Origin: Oscillospiraceae bacterium
GTDB taxonomy: Bacteria > Bacillota > Clostridia > Oscillospirales > Ruminococcaceae
Length of the DNA stretch: 48,627 bases
Assembly (NCBI GenBank): GCA_031260665.1
Contig: JAISLD010000048.1
Coordinates: 1 to 48,627, forward strand
Direction of reading: 5' to 3'
Of the stretch, positions 36,094-43,119 are shown piece after piece (positions within the stretch are counted from its first letter, which is position 1; every line of letters starts with the position of its first letter). A model generated the notes under the pieces. The model was given only the letters and a program-made list of their open reading frames with translations. It searched no databases and was not told where the DNA came from. The translations under genes and the position numbers were made by a program.

Positions 36094-37134
36094 TTATTCC
36101 AACGACAGCTGCCCCGTTTGTTCAATGCCGAGATGTTCATAGGCAAGGCGAGTGGCGGTGCGCCCCCTGTTTGTCCTTGCCACAAAGCCAAGTTGCATAA
36201 GAAACGGCTCACATACGTCCTCAAGTGTGACCGACTCTTCGCCGATTGCCGAAGCAAGTGTTTCAAGCCCGACCGGTCCGCCCGCGTAACCTTTAATCAG
36301 CATTGTGAGGAACCGCCTGTCAAGGCTGTCGAGTCCGAGGTGGTCAATCTCAAGCCGACCGAGAGCAATGTCGGCAAGGTCTTTCGTGATTGTGCCGTTG
36401 CCGAGGACTTCCGCGAAATCACGAACACGTTTCAGCAGTCGGTTGGCGATACGCGGCGTTCCGCGTGAACGGTGCGACATCTCCGCCGCTCCCTCGTTCG
36501 TCGTCGGGATAGCGAGAATGACAGACGACCGCATAATTATCTCTTTCAACTCCGCTTCGTCATAAAGCTCAAGCCGAAGTATCACGCCGAACCTGTCGCG
36601 CAGAGGACCTGTCAGCTGCCCTGCCCTCGTCGTCGCGCCCACTAATGTAAAGTGCGGCAGGTCAACCCGTATCGACTGTGCCGAAGGACCTTTGCCTATC
36701 ATTATATCAAGTGCCGAATCTTCCATTGCGGGATAAAGCACTTCTTCCACTTGACGCGACAGCCTGTGTATCTCGTCGATAAACAGCACGTCGCCGTCTT
36801 GCAGGTTGGTGAGAAGCGCCGCCAAGTCGCCTGCCTTCTCTATCGCGGGACCCGATGTGATTTTGATGTTCGTGCCCATTTCGTTCGCGATAATTCCCGC
36901 AAGCGTCGTCTTGCCAAGACCGGGCGGTCCGTAGAGAAGTACGTGGTCAAGGCTTTCACCCCGTGCCTTTGCCGCTGATATGAACACACGGAGGTTTTCT
37001 TTCGCTTTGTTTTGCCCGATGTATTCGGCGAGGGTGCGAGGTCGAAGCGAGTATTCAACGTCTGTGTCGTCCGCTTGAAACGTCGGTTCTACGTTACGCG
37101 GCGTTTTCAGCTTGATGTTTTGGTTCTCTATCAT
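36094..37134 (-). CDS. ruvB: Holliday junction branch migration ATPase RuvB
   Basis: A 346-residue AAA+ hexameric motor. It has [19 protein letters not shown], Walker [13 protein letters not shown], Walker [10 protein letters not shown], sensor [10 protein letters not shown], and a winged-helix C-terminus ([22 protein letters not shown]). It drives branch migration with RuvA and RuvC. Its ATG overlaps the ruvA stop by four bases. Confidence 0.97.
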   Translation of the reverse strand: MIENQNIKLKTPRNVEPTFQADDTDVEYSLRPRTLAEYIGQNKAKENLRVFISAAKARGESLDHVLLYGPPGLGKTTLAGIIANEMGTNIKITSGPAIEKAGDLAALLTNLQDGDVLFIDEIHRLSRQVEEVLYPAMEDSALDIMIGKGPSAQSIRVDLPHFTLVGATTRAGQLTGPLRDRFGVILRLELYDEAELKEIIMRSSVILAIPTTNEGAAEMSHRSRGTPRIANRLLKRVRDFAEVLGNGTITKDLADIALGRLEIDHLGLDSLDRRFLTMLIKGYAGGPVGLETLASAIGEESVTLEDVCEPFLMQLGFVARTNRGRTATRLAYEHLGIEQTGQLSLE

Positions 37135-37724
37135 CGTTTAGATAACTTTCTTAGTGCAAGTTTAATCATCTCGGAGGTCGACGTGCCCGCTTCAACGCCG
37201 TCAAGCGCTTTTGCGGCGTCACTTGCCGCAAACCCAAGCACTACAAGCGCACTGATTGCTTCGGCGGCGAAGTTTCCTTTTGTGCCGACTGACTTCAGCC
37301 GTGACACCGAACCCTCGCCCGTCATCTTAGCGAGTTTTTCTTTCAACTCAAGAATAATGCGGCTTGCCGTCTTTGCTCCTATGCCGGGGCACTTAACCAA
37401 CCGCTCGTTCTCTTCTGATATAACCGCGAGAGCAAAATCCCCCGCTGTCAAAGAAGAAAGAACAGACAACGCGGCTTTTGGACCGACGCCCGATACAGAG
37501 AGCAGCAGCTTGAACGCCGTCAGTTCAAAGTCGTCGGTGAAGCCGAATATTTCCGCGTTGTTTTCAGAGAGGTGCATATAGGTGAAGAGCCTTGCGTTCT
37601 CATCAATTTTCAGTGAAGCGGAAGTTTGTGCGCTTGTCCGCACCGCGTAACCCACGCCGCCGCATTCGATAACGGCGAGGTTCTGTTCAAGGTGGACGAC
37701 TTTGCCGTTTAGTGAATAAATCAT
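37131..37724 (-). CDS. ruvA: Holliday junction DNA-binding protein RuvA
   Basis: A 197-residue protein. The N-terminal OB fold ([28 protein letters not shown]) is followed by helix-hairpin-helix motifs ([37 protein letters not shown]) and a C-terminal RuvB-binding domain ([20 protein letters not shown]). It holds the Holliday junction as a tetramer. It starts 14 bases after ruvC. Confidence 0.96.
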   Translation of the reverse strand: MIYSLNGKVVHLEQNLAVIECGGVGYAVRTSAQTSASLKIDENARLFTYMHLSENNAEIFGFTDDFELTAFKLLLSVSGVGPKAALSVLSSLTAGDFALAVISEENERLVKCPGIGAKTASRIILELKEKLAKMTGEGSVSRLKSVGTKGNFAAEAISALVVLGFAASDAAKALDGVEAGTSTSEMIKLALRKLSKR

Positions 37725-37738
37725 CTTGTTCTCGGTTG

Positions 37739-38239
37739 TTAATTGACTTTGCCTGTATTGAACACGCTGTTTCCGATAGAATGTGCGGCACAGATTGCCA
37801 CCGCAAGCGCGTCAGCCGTGTCGTCGGGCTTCGGTATCTCATAGAGCGAGAGTATGCGGCAGACCATCTCCTGCACCTGCCGCTTTGTCGCGTTGCCGTA
37901 CCCCGTCACCGCTTGCTTCACTTGAGGTGGCGTGTACTCATAGAAAGGTATGCCGCGCTGTTCGGCGCACAGGATAACCACGCCGCGCGCTTCGGCGACT
38001 TCAATCCCCGTCGTCTTGTTGTTCGTGAAGAACAGGCGTTCAGCCGCCATAAAGTCAGGGCGATACTTGTCGAGAACAAACGCGAGGTCGTCGTGGATTT
38101 CGGCAAGGCGTTTCGGGAACGGAGTGCCCGCGTTTGTTGTTATGGCGGCGTATTCGCTCACCGTCAGCTTGCCTGAAGCAAAGTCCACTATTCCAAAGCC
38201 GGTTATCGCGTAACCCGGGTCGATACCTATTATTCTCAA
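37739..38239 (-). CDS. ruvC: Holliday junction resolvase RuvC
   Basis: A 166-residue nuclease that cuts the Holliday junction. The catalytic acids are visible in IGIDPGYAITG, AAERLFFTNN and the paired Asp of KPDDTADALAVAICAAH. The start codon is TTG at 38239 with a weak ribosome binding site. The gene is the first protein gene after the three tRNAs, separated from them by a strong hairpin. Confidence 0.95.
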   Translation of the reverse strand: MRIIGIDPGYAITGFGIVDFASGKLTVSEYAAITTNAGTPFPKRLAEIHDDLAFVLDKYRPDFMAAERLFFTNNKTTGIEVAEARGVVILCAEQRGIPFYEYTPPQVKQAVTGYGNATKRQVQEMVCRILSLYEIPKPDDTADALAVAICAAHSIGNSVFNTGKVN

Positions 38240-38260
38240 GTTGTTCTCGACTATATATGC

Positions 38261-38290
38261 GAAACGCGTACCCGTTATGGTACGCGTTTC
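38261..38290 (-). terminator. Perfect 12-bp hairpin between tRNA-His and ruvC
   Basis: GAAACGCGTACC (38261-38272) and GGTACGCGTTTC (38279-38290) pair perfectly around a 6-base loop. No U-run follows on the minus strand, so it is either a partial terminator after the tRNAs or an RNA processing signal that separates tRNA from the ruv mRNA. Confidence 0.6.
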
Positions 38291-38300
38291 ATTGATAAGG

Positions 38301-38378
38301 TGGGGCGGATAGTGGGAATTGAACCCACGGTCTCGAGGACCACAATCTCGCGCGTTAACCGATTACGCTATATCCGCC
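38301..38378 (-). tRNA. tRNA-His (GTG anticodon)
   Basis: The cloverleaf folds with acceptor GCGGATA pairing with TATCCGC, the extra 5' G (G-1) opposite C73 that is specific to tRNA-His, T-arm GTGGGTTCAATTCCCAC, and anticodon loop TTGTGGT. CCA is encoded at the 3' end (38301-38303). Confidence 0.95.
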
Positions 38379-38406
38379 ATATTGAGGGGGGGAGGTGCAA
38401 AGGTAT

Positions 38407-38483
38407 TGGCACGCCATATTGGATTCGAACCAATGACCTACCGCTTAGAAGGCGGTTGCTCTATCCGACTGAGCTAATGACGC
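38407..38483 (-). tRNA. tRNA-Arg (TCT anticodon)
   Basis: Acceptor GCGTCAT pairs with ATGGCGT using two G-U pairs. The anticodon stem is ACCGC/GCGGT with loop CTTCTAA, giving anticodon TCT. The T-arm is ATTGGTTCGAATCCAAT and CCA is encoded. Confidence 0.95.
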
Positions 38484-38485
38484 AG

Positions 38486-38560
38486 TGGAGCGGGTGATGG
38501 GAATCGAACCCACACAGCCAGCTTGGAAGGCTGGTATTCTAACCATTGAACTACACCCGC
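38486..38560 (-). tRNA. tRNA-Gly (TCC anticodon)
   Basis: Acceptor GCGGGTG pairs with CACCCGC. Anticodon stem CCAGC/GCTGG holds loop CTTCCAA, giving anticodon TCC. The T-arm contains GGGTTCGATTCCC and CCA is encoded. It is the first gene after the promoter at 38604-38632. Confidence 0.95.
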
Positions 38561-38603
38561 GAGGTTGACTTGTTGTTGAATGTCAAAACAACGCTCGGGC
38601 GTT

Positions 38604-38632
38604 ATTATAACATAAAAAGAAAAACTTGTCAA
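38604..38632 (-). promoter_or_regulatory. Perfect sigma-A promoter of the tRNA-Gly-Arg-His cluster
   Basis: The minus strand has TTGACA (38627-38632), a 17-base spacer and TATAAT (38604-38609), both at consensus. A GC-rich CGCCCGAGCG follows the -10 element. It is the only clear promoter ahead of the ruvC to metK genes, apart from a weak site at metK. Confidence 0.92.
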
Positions 38633-38738
38633 GTGTGAGAAGTGCAGTCAAATTGTATAAATTAGGCAATAAAAGCGGACAATATATTGTGATAATACAC
38701 AAAGTTTACTGAAATCGTCAACAATTAGGGTAAAGGAC

Positions 38739-38767
38739 TTGAAATTTACTCGTGAATGTGGTAGTAT
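38739..38767 (+). promoter_or_regulatory. Promoter of the SCP2-like gene
   Basis: The plus strand has TTGAAA (38739-38744), a 17-base spacer and TAGTAT (38762-38767). It gives a leader of about 100 bases to the ATG at 38872. The 311-base stretch 38561-38871 otherwise holds only the divergent tRNA promoter and AT-rich sequence. Confidence 0.7.
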
Positions 38768-38871
38768 TAGTCAAGAAGTATTTTTTTGCGTCGCAGACCA
38801 CTTGTTCACTCCACTATGCCGTTCTTCGGCGGTCAAGCGGCGATTTTATTCCACCAAGGAAAGGAAGAGTT

Positions 38872-39396
38872 ATGGCAGAAGCAAAGAAACCGGTGGCTAA
38901 AGCAGTCGTTACCGACGCGAAGCCCGCGGTAAAAGCAACCACCACAGACGTAAAAGCAGAGGCAGTCGCAGCAAAACCCGTTGAGGTGAAAGCACCTCAA
39001 GCGGCGGCGGCTCCCGCCAAGAAACCCGAAGCAAAGCCCGCTCCCGCAAAGAAACCTGCAGCAAAGAAAGAACCCGAGAAGAGCATTGATGTTCTTCAAA
39101 ACGCACTCTGGGCAAAGTTCGAGAAAGCAAACACAGACGGTGCGGACATACCTCTCGCTATCCAGATTGACGTTTACGACTTCGGCACTCTCTATCTCGC
39201 TCTCCGCGACGACGGCAAGCACGTTCAACCGTATCCCTACCAAGGAAACGATGGCGTGTTAAGCGGCAGCTACGACAATATCGCTGAGTTCATTGACGGA
39301 AAACTCTCGTTCCACGACGCTGTTCTCGCCAAGAAGCTGAACTTCTACGGCGACCTCCGCAAGTTCCTCGCGGTTCGCAAGTTCCTCGACATCTAA
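38872..39396 (+). CDS. SCP2-like domain protein with Ala/Lys/Pro-rich N-terminal tail
   Basis: A 174-residue protein. Residues 1-70 are a disordered Ala/Lys/Pro tail (AKKPEAKPAPAKKPAAKKEP) like the tails of histone H1-like proteins. Residues about 80-174 resemble the SCP2 sterol-carrier fold, with beta segments LAIQIDVYDFGTLYLALRDD and the family-like end DNIAEFIDGKLSFHDAVLAK then NFYGDLRKFLAV. The ATG at 38872 is preceded by AAGGAAGAG; the longer frame to 38752 would cross the promoter. SCP2 domains bind lipids; the target here is unknown. The basic tail could bind nucleic acid or anionic membrane. Confidence 0.7.
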   Translation: MAEAKKPVAKAVVTDAKPAVKATTTDVKAEAVAAKPVEVKAPQAAAAPAKKPEAKPAPAKKPAAKKEPEKSIDVLQNALWAKFEKANTDGADIPLAIQIDVYDFGTLYLALRDDGKHVQPYPYQGNDGVLSGSYDNIAEFIDGKLSFHDAVLAKKLNFYGDLRKFLAVRKFLDI

Positions 39397-39421
39397 TCAA
39401 CGCAAAGTTTCACATACGCAT

Positions 39422-39459
39422 AAGCAAACACACTTCGTAAAAGCGGAGGGTGTTTGCTT
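39422..39459 (+). terminator. Stem-loop between the SCP2-like gene and rpmH
   Basis: AAGCAAACAC (39422-39431) pairs with GTGTTTGCTT (39450-39459), and an inner CTTCG/CGGAG extends the stem past one mismatch. The tail GGCTTTGCC is not U-rich, so some read-through into rpmH is possible. No strong separate rpmH promoter was seen; a weak TTGCTT-17-AATATT match follows. Confidence 0.55.
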
Positions 39460-39498
39460 GGCTTTGCCTAAAGAAAAATATTAAGGAGATTTCCCACA

Positions 39499-39633
39499 AT
39501 GAAACGCACCTATCAGCCCAAAAAGAAACAACGCAGCAGAGAACACGGCTTCCTTAAAAGAATGTCAACCAAAAACGGGCGCAAGGTTATCGCTCGTCGT
39601 CGCGCAAAAGGCAGAAAGACACTGACTCTTTGA
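39499..39633 (+). CDS. rpmH: 50S ribosomal protein L34
   Basis: A 44-residue basic ribosomal protein with the family sequence [19 protein letters not shown] and [22 protein letters not shown] lies about 10 bases before the ATG. Its stop overlaps the TTG start of rnpA. Confidence 0.97.
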   Translation: MKRTYQPKKKQRSREHGFLKRMSTKNGRKVIARRRAKGRKTLTL

Positions 39634-40043
39634 CAGCGGACAACCCCGACAACCAAAGCAAGCTGACTCATCACGAGAAGCGAAAGCCACCGCTTGCCGT
39701 TCGGTATGCTCGTGTCAAGAAGAACCGCGAGTTCTCTTACGTTTTCAAAAAAGCGAGGTCTATGGGTACGGCGGCTTTTGTTTGCTATTACCTTGAAAGC
39801 CGCGGTAGAGTCAATCGGCTCGGCATCGTCACCTCAAAGAAAGTCGGCAACGCCGTCAAACGCTCACGGGCGCGCCGCGTTATCCGCGAGGCGTTTCGCC
39901 GCTACGACCCACTCCTTAAATCAAAGACCGACAAACGCTTCACGTTCGTGTTTCTCTGCCGAGATAAAACCCCCGCGATGAAGTCGGGTTTCATCTACGA
40001 ACAGATGACCAAGTTTGTCACACCAAAACTCCTCCCTAAATGA
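39630..40043 (+). CDS. rnpA: Ribonuclease P protein component
   Basis: A 137-residue protein that assists RNase P RNA in cutting tRNA 5' leaders. It has [20 protein letters not shown], the central strand [13 protein letters not shown] and the RNR-like motif [15 protein letters not shown]. The start is TTG at 39630, overlapping the rpmH stop in a TTGA; it gives an N-terminal extension of about 25 residues. No ATG or GTG lies before the conserved region. Confidence 0.92.
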   Translation: MTADNPDNQSKLTHHEKRKPPLAVRYARVKKNREFSYVFKKARSMGTAAFVCYYLESRGRVNRLGIVTSKKVGNAVKRSRARRVIREAFRRYDPLLKSKTDKRFTFVFLCRDKTPAMKSGFIYEQMTKFVTPKLLPK

Positions 40044-40249
40044 AATATATCTTCATCGGAATTATAAAGCTGTATCAGCTTTCTTTGGCTAAGATTCTCA
40101 CGCCCTGCTGCCGCTTTGTCCCGTCCTGTTCCGCATACGCCGTCACGGCTATTCAGCGGTACGGGGTGTTCAAGGGCGGCTTTTTGGCGTTTAAGAGAAT
40201 TGTTCGCTGCAATCCGTTTTCCGCAGGAGGAAGCGACCCTGTGCCGTGA
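40040..40249 (+). CDS. yidD: Membrane protein insertion efficiency factor YidD
   Basis: A 69-residue protein with the conserved LTPCCRFVPSCSAYAVTAIQ and GGFLAFKRIVRCNPF motifs. It aids YidC-dependent membrane insertion. The ATG overlaps the rnpA stop in an ATGA. Confidence 0.95.
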   Translation: MKYIFIGIIKLYQLSLAKILTPCCRFVPSCSAYAVTAIQRYGVFKGGFLAFKRIVRCNPFSAGGSDPVP

Positions 40250-40270
40250 ACGACACATTACCAAAGAAAC

Positions 40271-40276
40271 GAGGTG
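40271..40276 (+). promoter_or_regulatory. Ribosome binding site that points to an AUA start for yidC
   Basis: GAGGTG lies six bases before the ATA at 40283-40285. The first ATG in frame is 15 codons later at 40328 and has no ribosome binding site. The placement supports initiation at the ATA. Confidence 0.5.
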
Positions 40277-40282
40277 TAACCC

Positions 40283-41668
40283 ATAACTTTTATCTATTCT
40301 ATAATAGGCACGCCACTCGGTTATATCATGTGGGTGCTGTATCTGCTCGTCAAGAACTTCGGCGTGGCAGTCATTCTGTTCACTTTGGTCGTTAAACTCG
40401 CGAGTTTTCCGCTCAACATAAAACAGCAAAAGAATATGGCGATTTCGCAGCTTTATGCTCCGCGTGTGCAAGAGATTCAGCGGAAGTATCGGAACAACAA
40501 CCAAAAGATGCAAGAGGAGATGTCGAAGCTCCAAAAGGAAGGCTACAACCCAATGGGTGGTTGCGGACCTATGATTGTCATTATGGTTATCCTCTTCGGC
40601 GTCATTGACGTTGTGTACAAGCCGATGACCCACCTTGAACGGCTTGATTGGGTGGAGAAAGGCAGCATTGAGATTGTAAAGGAACTCGGTGCCGAAGCCG
40701 AGTATGCCTCGGTTGTTCTCGGAAGCGAACAGGACAAGCAACTGATTCTTGAGTTCATCAAAGACGATTCAACAATCAACATCACCGCCGCGTTACCGCA
40801 GTATGTCAGCACTGAAACAGACAAACGCGGCAACGAGATTGACACCAAACTCGTTTACGCAAAGCACGTCACCAACGACGAACGCGAGAATATAGGCGGC
40901 TTTGTCGCCGACAACCTCGACGCTCTCATCTCAAAGAACTCGCGGCTCTCGTTTCAAGTGAAAGACGCGCTCAAGTCAATCTCAACCAGTTACCGCAAAG
41001 GTTCGCTTTACGGTGAGCTTGCCGCTGTTCAGATGTACGGCACAAGCCCCGACGCGTTCCGTGACGAACGACTGAAACCCGAGATTTACACCAAACTCGA
41101 CACCTTGACCGAACGCATTATCTTCCTCGGGTTGAACCTCGGTCAACGGCCGAGCCTCAAGTTTGAACCGCTGATTATTATCCCGATAATATCGTTCATC
41201 TTCTCGGCGCTTCAAATGTATATCACGAGTGTGATACAGAAAAAGACAATGCCCGACGTTCAGCAAAACGCTCAGGCAATGTCGTCAATGAAGATGATGT
41301 ATGTTATCGCACCTGTGTTCTCGCTCTGGATTTCGTTCACCGTGCCGGCAGGCGCCGGGTTCTACTGGGCTGTGTCTTATATGTTCGGGATAGCGCAAAG
41401 TATCGCGACCTACAAGTTCTGGCCGCCCGAGAAGATAAGAGCCGAAGCTCTCGCGAAACAAAAGGCACGAGCCGACTTCGTGGTTAAGTACACGCCGCAA
41501 CAGACCAAAGCACTTGAAACATCTGAAACAACTGGCGAAACGTCAGACGAACAGCCCATGGCAGAAGAAAAGAAATTCTCGGAATTATCGAAGCGGCAGA
41601 AAGACGAAGTGCTGAAAAAACGCCTTGAAGAAGCACGCAAGCGAATGGACGAAAAGTACGGCGACTGA
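40283..41668 (+). CDS. yidC: Membrane protein insertase YidC/Oxa1/SpoIIIJ
   Basis: A 461-residue insertase if started at the ATA at 40283 (446 if started at the ATG at 40328). The early part (TFIYSIIGTPLGYIMWVLYL) matches the first YidC helix, including PLGYIM, which the ATG start would remove. Then come VAVILFTLVVKLASFPL and the cytoplasmic hairpin MAISQLYAPRVQEIQRKY. An extracellular insert of about 160 residues and the helix group ITSVIQKKTMPDVQ...PAGAGFYWAVSYMFGIAQ follow. It has a charged C-terminal tail, common in clostridial homologues. It sits in rnpA-yidD-yidC-khpB. Confidence 0.9.
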   Translation: MTFIYSIIGTPLGYIMWVLYLLVKNFGVAVILFTLVVKLASFPLNIKQQKNMAISQLYAPRVQEIQRKYRNNNQKMQEEMSKLQKEGYNPMGGCGPMIVIMVILFGVIDVVYKPMTHLERLDWVEKGSIEIVKELGAEAEYASVVLGSEQDKQLILEFIKDDSTINITAALPQYVSTETDKRGNEIDTKLVYAKHVTNDERENIGGFVADNLDALISKNSRLSFQVKDALKSISTSYRKGSLYGELAAVQMYGTSPDAFRDERLKPEIYTKLDTLTERIIFLGLNLGQRPSLKFEPLIIIPIISFIFSALQMYITSVIQKKTMPDVQQNAQAMSSMKMMYVIAPVFSLWISFTVPAGAGFYWAVSYMFGIAQSIATYKFWPPEKIRAEALAKQKARADFVVKYTPQQTKALETSETTGETSDEQPMAEEKKFSELSKRQKDEVLKKRLEEARKRMDEKYGD

Positions 41669-41733
41669 CCACTATACTTTTATAAGGTTTAAGCAGTGTG
41701 ACTGCGTAACCTGAAAGGAATTGCTTATAAATT

Positions 41734-42738
41734 ATGGAAAAGATTTTCACGGGGAAATCCTTTGATGAAACCAAGGACAAAGCCTCGGAGTTCTACGCGG
41801 GATACGGCGTGGCGAGTTTTGAGATAGACTACGAGATTATCGAGCAACCGGTGAAGAAACTCTTCGGGGCAAAGGGCGAGTATCGCATACGCGCAATCGC
41901 CGAGATTCCGCAAGAGAAAACCAAAACGCTCGTTGAAGCCGAGGCTGTCCCCGCACCAATCGTGACGGTCGCGCCTAAGTCAACGGAAGCCGCGGTGGTT
42001 GACAAACCGAAACTCGAACCGAAGTCAACCGAAGCGATAGCCGCTTATTTAGACGGGATACTGAAGCTGCTCGGCTTGTCGGGATACAAGATAACAACGT
42101 CGGAGAAAGACGGGCTGGCACTGATTAACATCGAGGGCGAACACCTCGGTGCTGTCATAGGCAGACGCGGCGAAACCCTTGACGCGCTTCAATATCTCGC
42201 GATACTGTCGTCGAACCGCGGCGACGGCAAGACAGGCAAATCAAAGCTGACAATCGACTGCAACGGTTATCGACGCAAACGCCGCTTCACACTTGAAAAC
42301 GTGGCGGAACGGACCGCCGAGAAAGTCATCTCTACAGGCAAGAAAGTGACGCTTGAGGCGATGAATCCGTATGAACGGCGTATCATACACAGCCGAGTGT
42401 CGAAGATAGACGGCGTGACTTCGGGTTCAATCGGAGAAGAACCGTTTCGCAAAGTGGTTATCTCAGCTGACGGCAAAACAAAAAGCAAAGCCTCTCCCCT
42501 GCCCCAATCCGCCGAGCCTGCTCGAGTGAACACGACTTCTCCCACAGCGGCACAAGCACAAGCACCTCGCAAGAACGACCGCCGCCCCGCGCCTTCCGCA
42601 AAGAAACGCGACGCCGAACCGACGTTTGAAACATCGTTTGAACGCGACTATAAGAAAGTGGGAACGGGACTTAGCGTGTCGGAGGAAACAGCGGAGTTCG
42701 AGAAGAACGCGCTGCTTTACGGCAAGATAGAGTTATAG
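41734..42738 (+). CDS. khpB: RNA-binding protein KhpB (Jag/EloR, SpoIIIJ-associated)
   Basis: A 334-residue cytoplasmic RNA-binding protein. A Jag_N domain (about residues 1-50, EKIFTGKSFDETKDKASEFY and VKKLFG) is followed by a linker, a KH domain (IEGEHLGAVIGRRGETLDALQYL) and an R3H domain (AMNPYERRIIHSRVSKIDGV...GEEPFRKVVI). The C-terminal 85 residues are Ser/Pro/Lys-rich and disordered. In Streptococcus and Lactobacillus it works with KhpA in cell elongation. It lies 65 bases after yidC. Confidence 0.92.
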   Translation: MEKIFTGKSFDETKDKASEFYAGYGVASFEIDYEIIEQPVKKLFGAKGEYRIRAIAEIPQEKTKTLVEAEAVPAPIVTVAPKSTEAAVVDKPKLEPKSTEAIAAYLDGILKLLGLSGYKITTSEKDGLALINIEGEHLGAVIGRRGETLDALQYLAILSSNRGDGKTGKSKLTIDCNGYRRKRRFTLENVAERTAEKVISTGKKVTLEAMNPYERRIIHSRVSKIDGVTSGSIGEEPFRKVVISADGKTKSKASPLPQSAEPARVNTTSPTAAQAQAPRKNDRRPAPSAKKRDAEPTFETSFERDYKKVGTGLSVSEETAEFEKNALLYGKIEL

Positions 42739-42749
42739 TAGGTTAAATT

Positions 42750-42769
42750 AAAACGCTAAAGCGTTTTTG
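42750..42769 (+). terminator. khpB terminator
   Basis: AAAACGC pairs with GCGTTTT (7 bp) around TAAA, followed by TTGC. It starts 12 bases after the khpB stop. It is compact and U-rich within the stem. Confidence 0.75.
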
Positions 42770-42817
42770 CAGTTTACGGCGTGGATTTAACCGTCCTGAT
42801 ACGCCGGTGCGCGGCGA

Positions 42818-42848
42818 AAACTCAAAACACTTTAGGGATTTTGAGTTT
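42818..42848. repeat. Palindrome after khpB
   Basis: AAACTCAAAA (42818-42827) and TTTTGAGTTT (42839-42848) form a perfect 10-bp stem with an 11-base loop. With the flanking GGTTAAA and TTTAACC motifs it resembles the palindrome group at 21608-21685. Confidence 0.65.
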
Positions 42849-42860
42849 AACCGGTTATAT

Positions 42861-42898
42861 AACAATAAAGAAGCGTGGTAAAGAAGTGCCACGCTTCT
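42861..42898 (-). terminator. Terminator hairpin of the putative minus-strand RNA
   Basis: AGAAGCGTGG (42869-42878) pairs with CCACGCTTCT (42889-42898), a perfect 10-bp stem with a 10-base loop. On the minus strand TTATTGTT follows the stem. It is also readable on the plus strand, where GGTTTT follows, but no plus-strand gene needs a second terminator here. Confidence 0.7.
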
Positions 42899-43008
42899 GG
42901 TTTTAAGCGGAGATTCCGCCCTGCGGGAGTGCCAAGGGCTTTTCGGTCGCCCGCCTCTGCCTCGAGAGGTATGACCTTCGGATATGCGCCCCGGTTGCTG
43001 ACATCGGG
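42861..43008 (-). ncRNA. Candidate structured non-coding RNA upstream of the chemoreceptor gene
   Basis: The minus strand carries a promoter (43014-43042), then about 150 bases with no credible protein, then a strong terminator. In between lie several small stems: 42990-42993 with 43005-43008 (CCCG/CGGG), 42954-42958 with 42965-42969 (CCTCT/AGAGG), 42936-42939 with 42949-42952 (GGGC/GCCC) and 42907-42911 with 42915-42919 (GCGGA/TCCGC). The segment is GC-richer than the neighbouring intergenic DNA. I could not assign it to a family with certainty; 6S RNA and the raiA RNA are possible comparisons. Confidence 0.5.
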
Positions 43009-43013
43009 TTACA

Positions 43014-43042
43014 TAAATAATAAGTTCTGTAACTGTTGACAA
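43014..43042 (-). promoter_or_regulatory. Promoter of the putative minus-strand RNA
   Basis: The minus strand has TTGTCA (43037-43042), a 17-base spacer and TATTTA (43014-43019). It overlaps the -35 element of the plus-strand chemoreceptor promoter, so RNA polymerase cannot occupy both at once. Confidence 0.55.
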
Positions 43043-43064
43043 AGCTCACGGTATACGTTATAAT
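43036..43064 (+). promoter_or_regulatory. Perfect sigma-A promoter of the chemoreceptor gene
   Basis: The plus strand has TTGACA (43036-43041), a 17-base spacer and TATAAT (43059-43064), both at consensus. The leader before the ATG at 43120 is about 50 bases. Confidence 0.9.
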
Positions 43065-43119
43065 ATAGGTAGGACTTGTGTAAGCGTTGCATATCTTAAT
43101 ATAAGAAACGGGGATTCGT

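Noticed and set aside
38640-38740. dnaA box-like sequences such as TGTGTATTA in the tRNA-SCP2 spacer
   Set aside because: Only single degenerate matches occur, with no cluster and no dnaA nearby, so an origin call is not supported.
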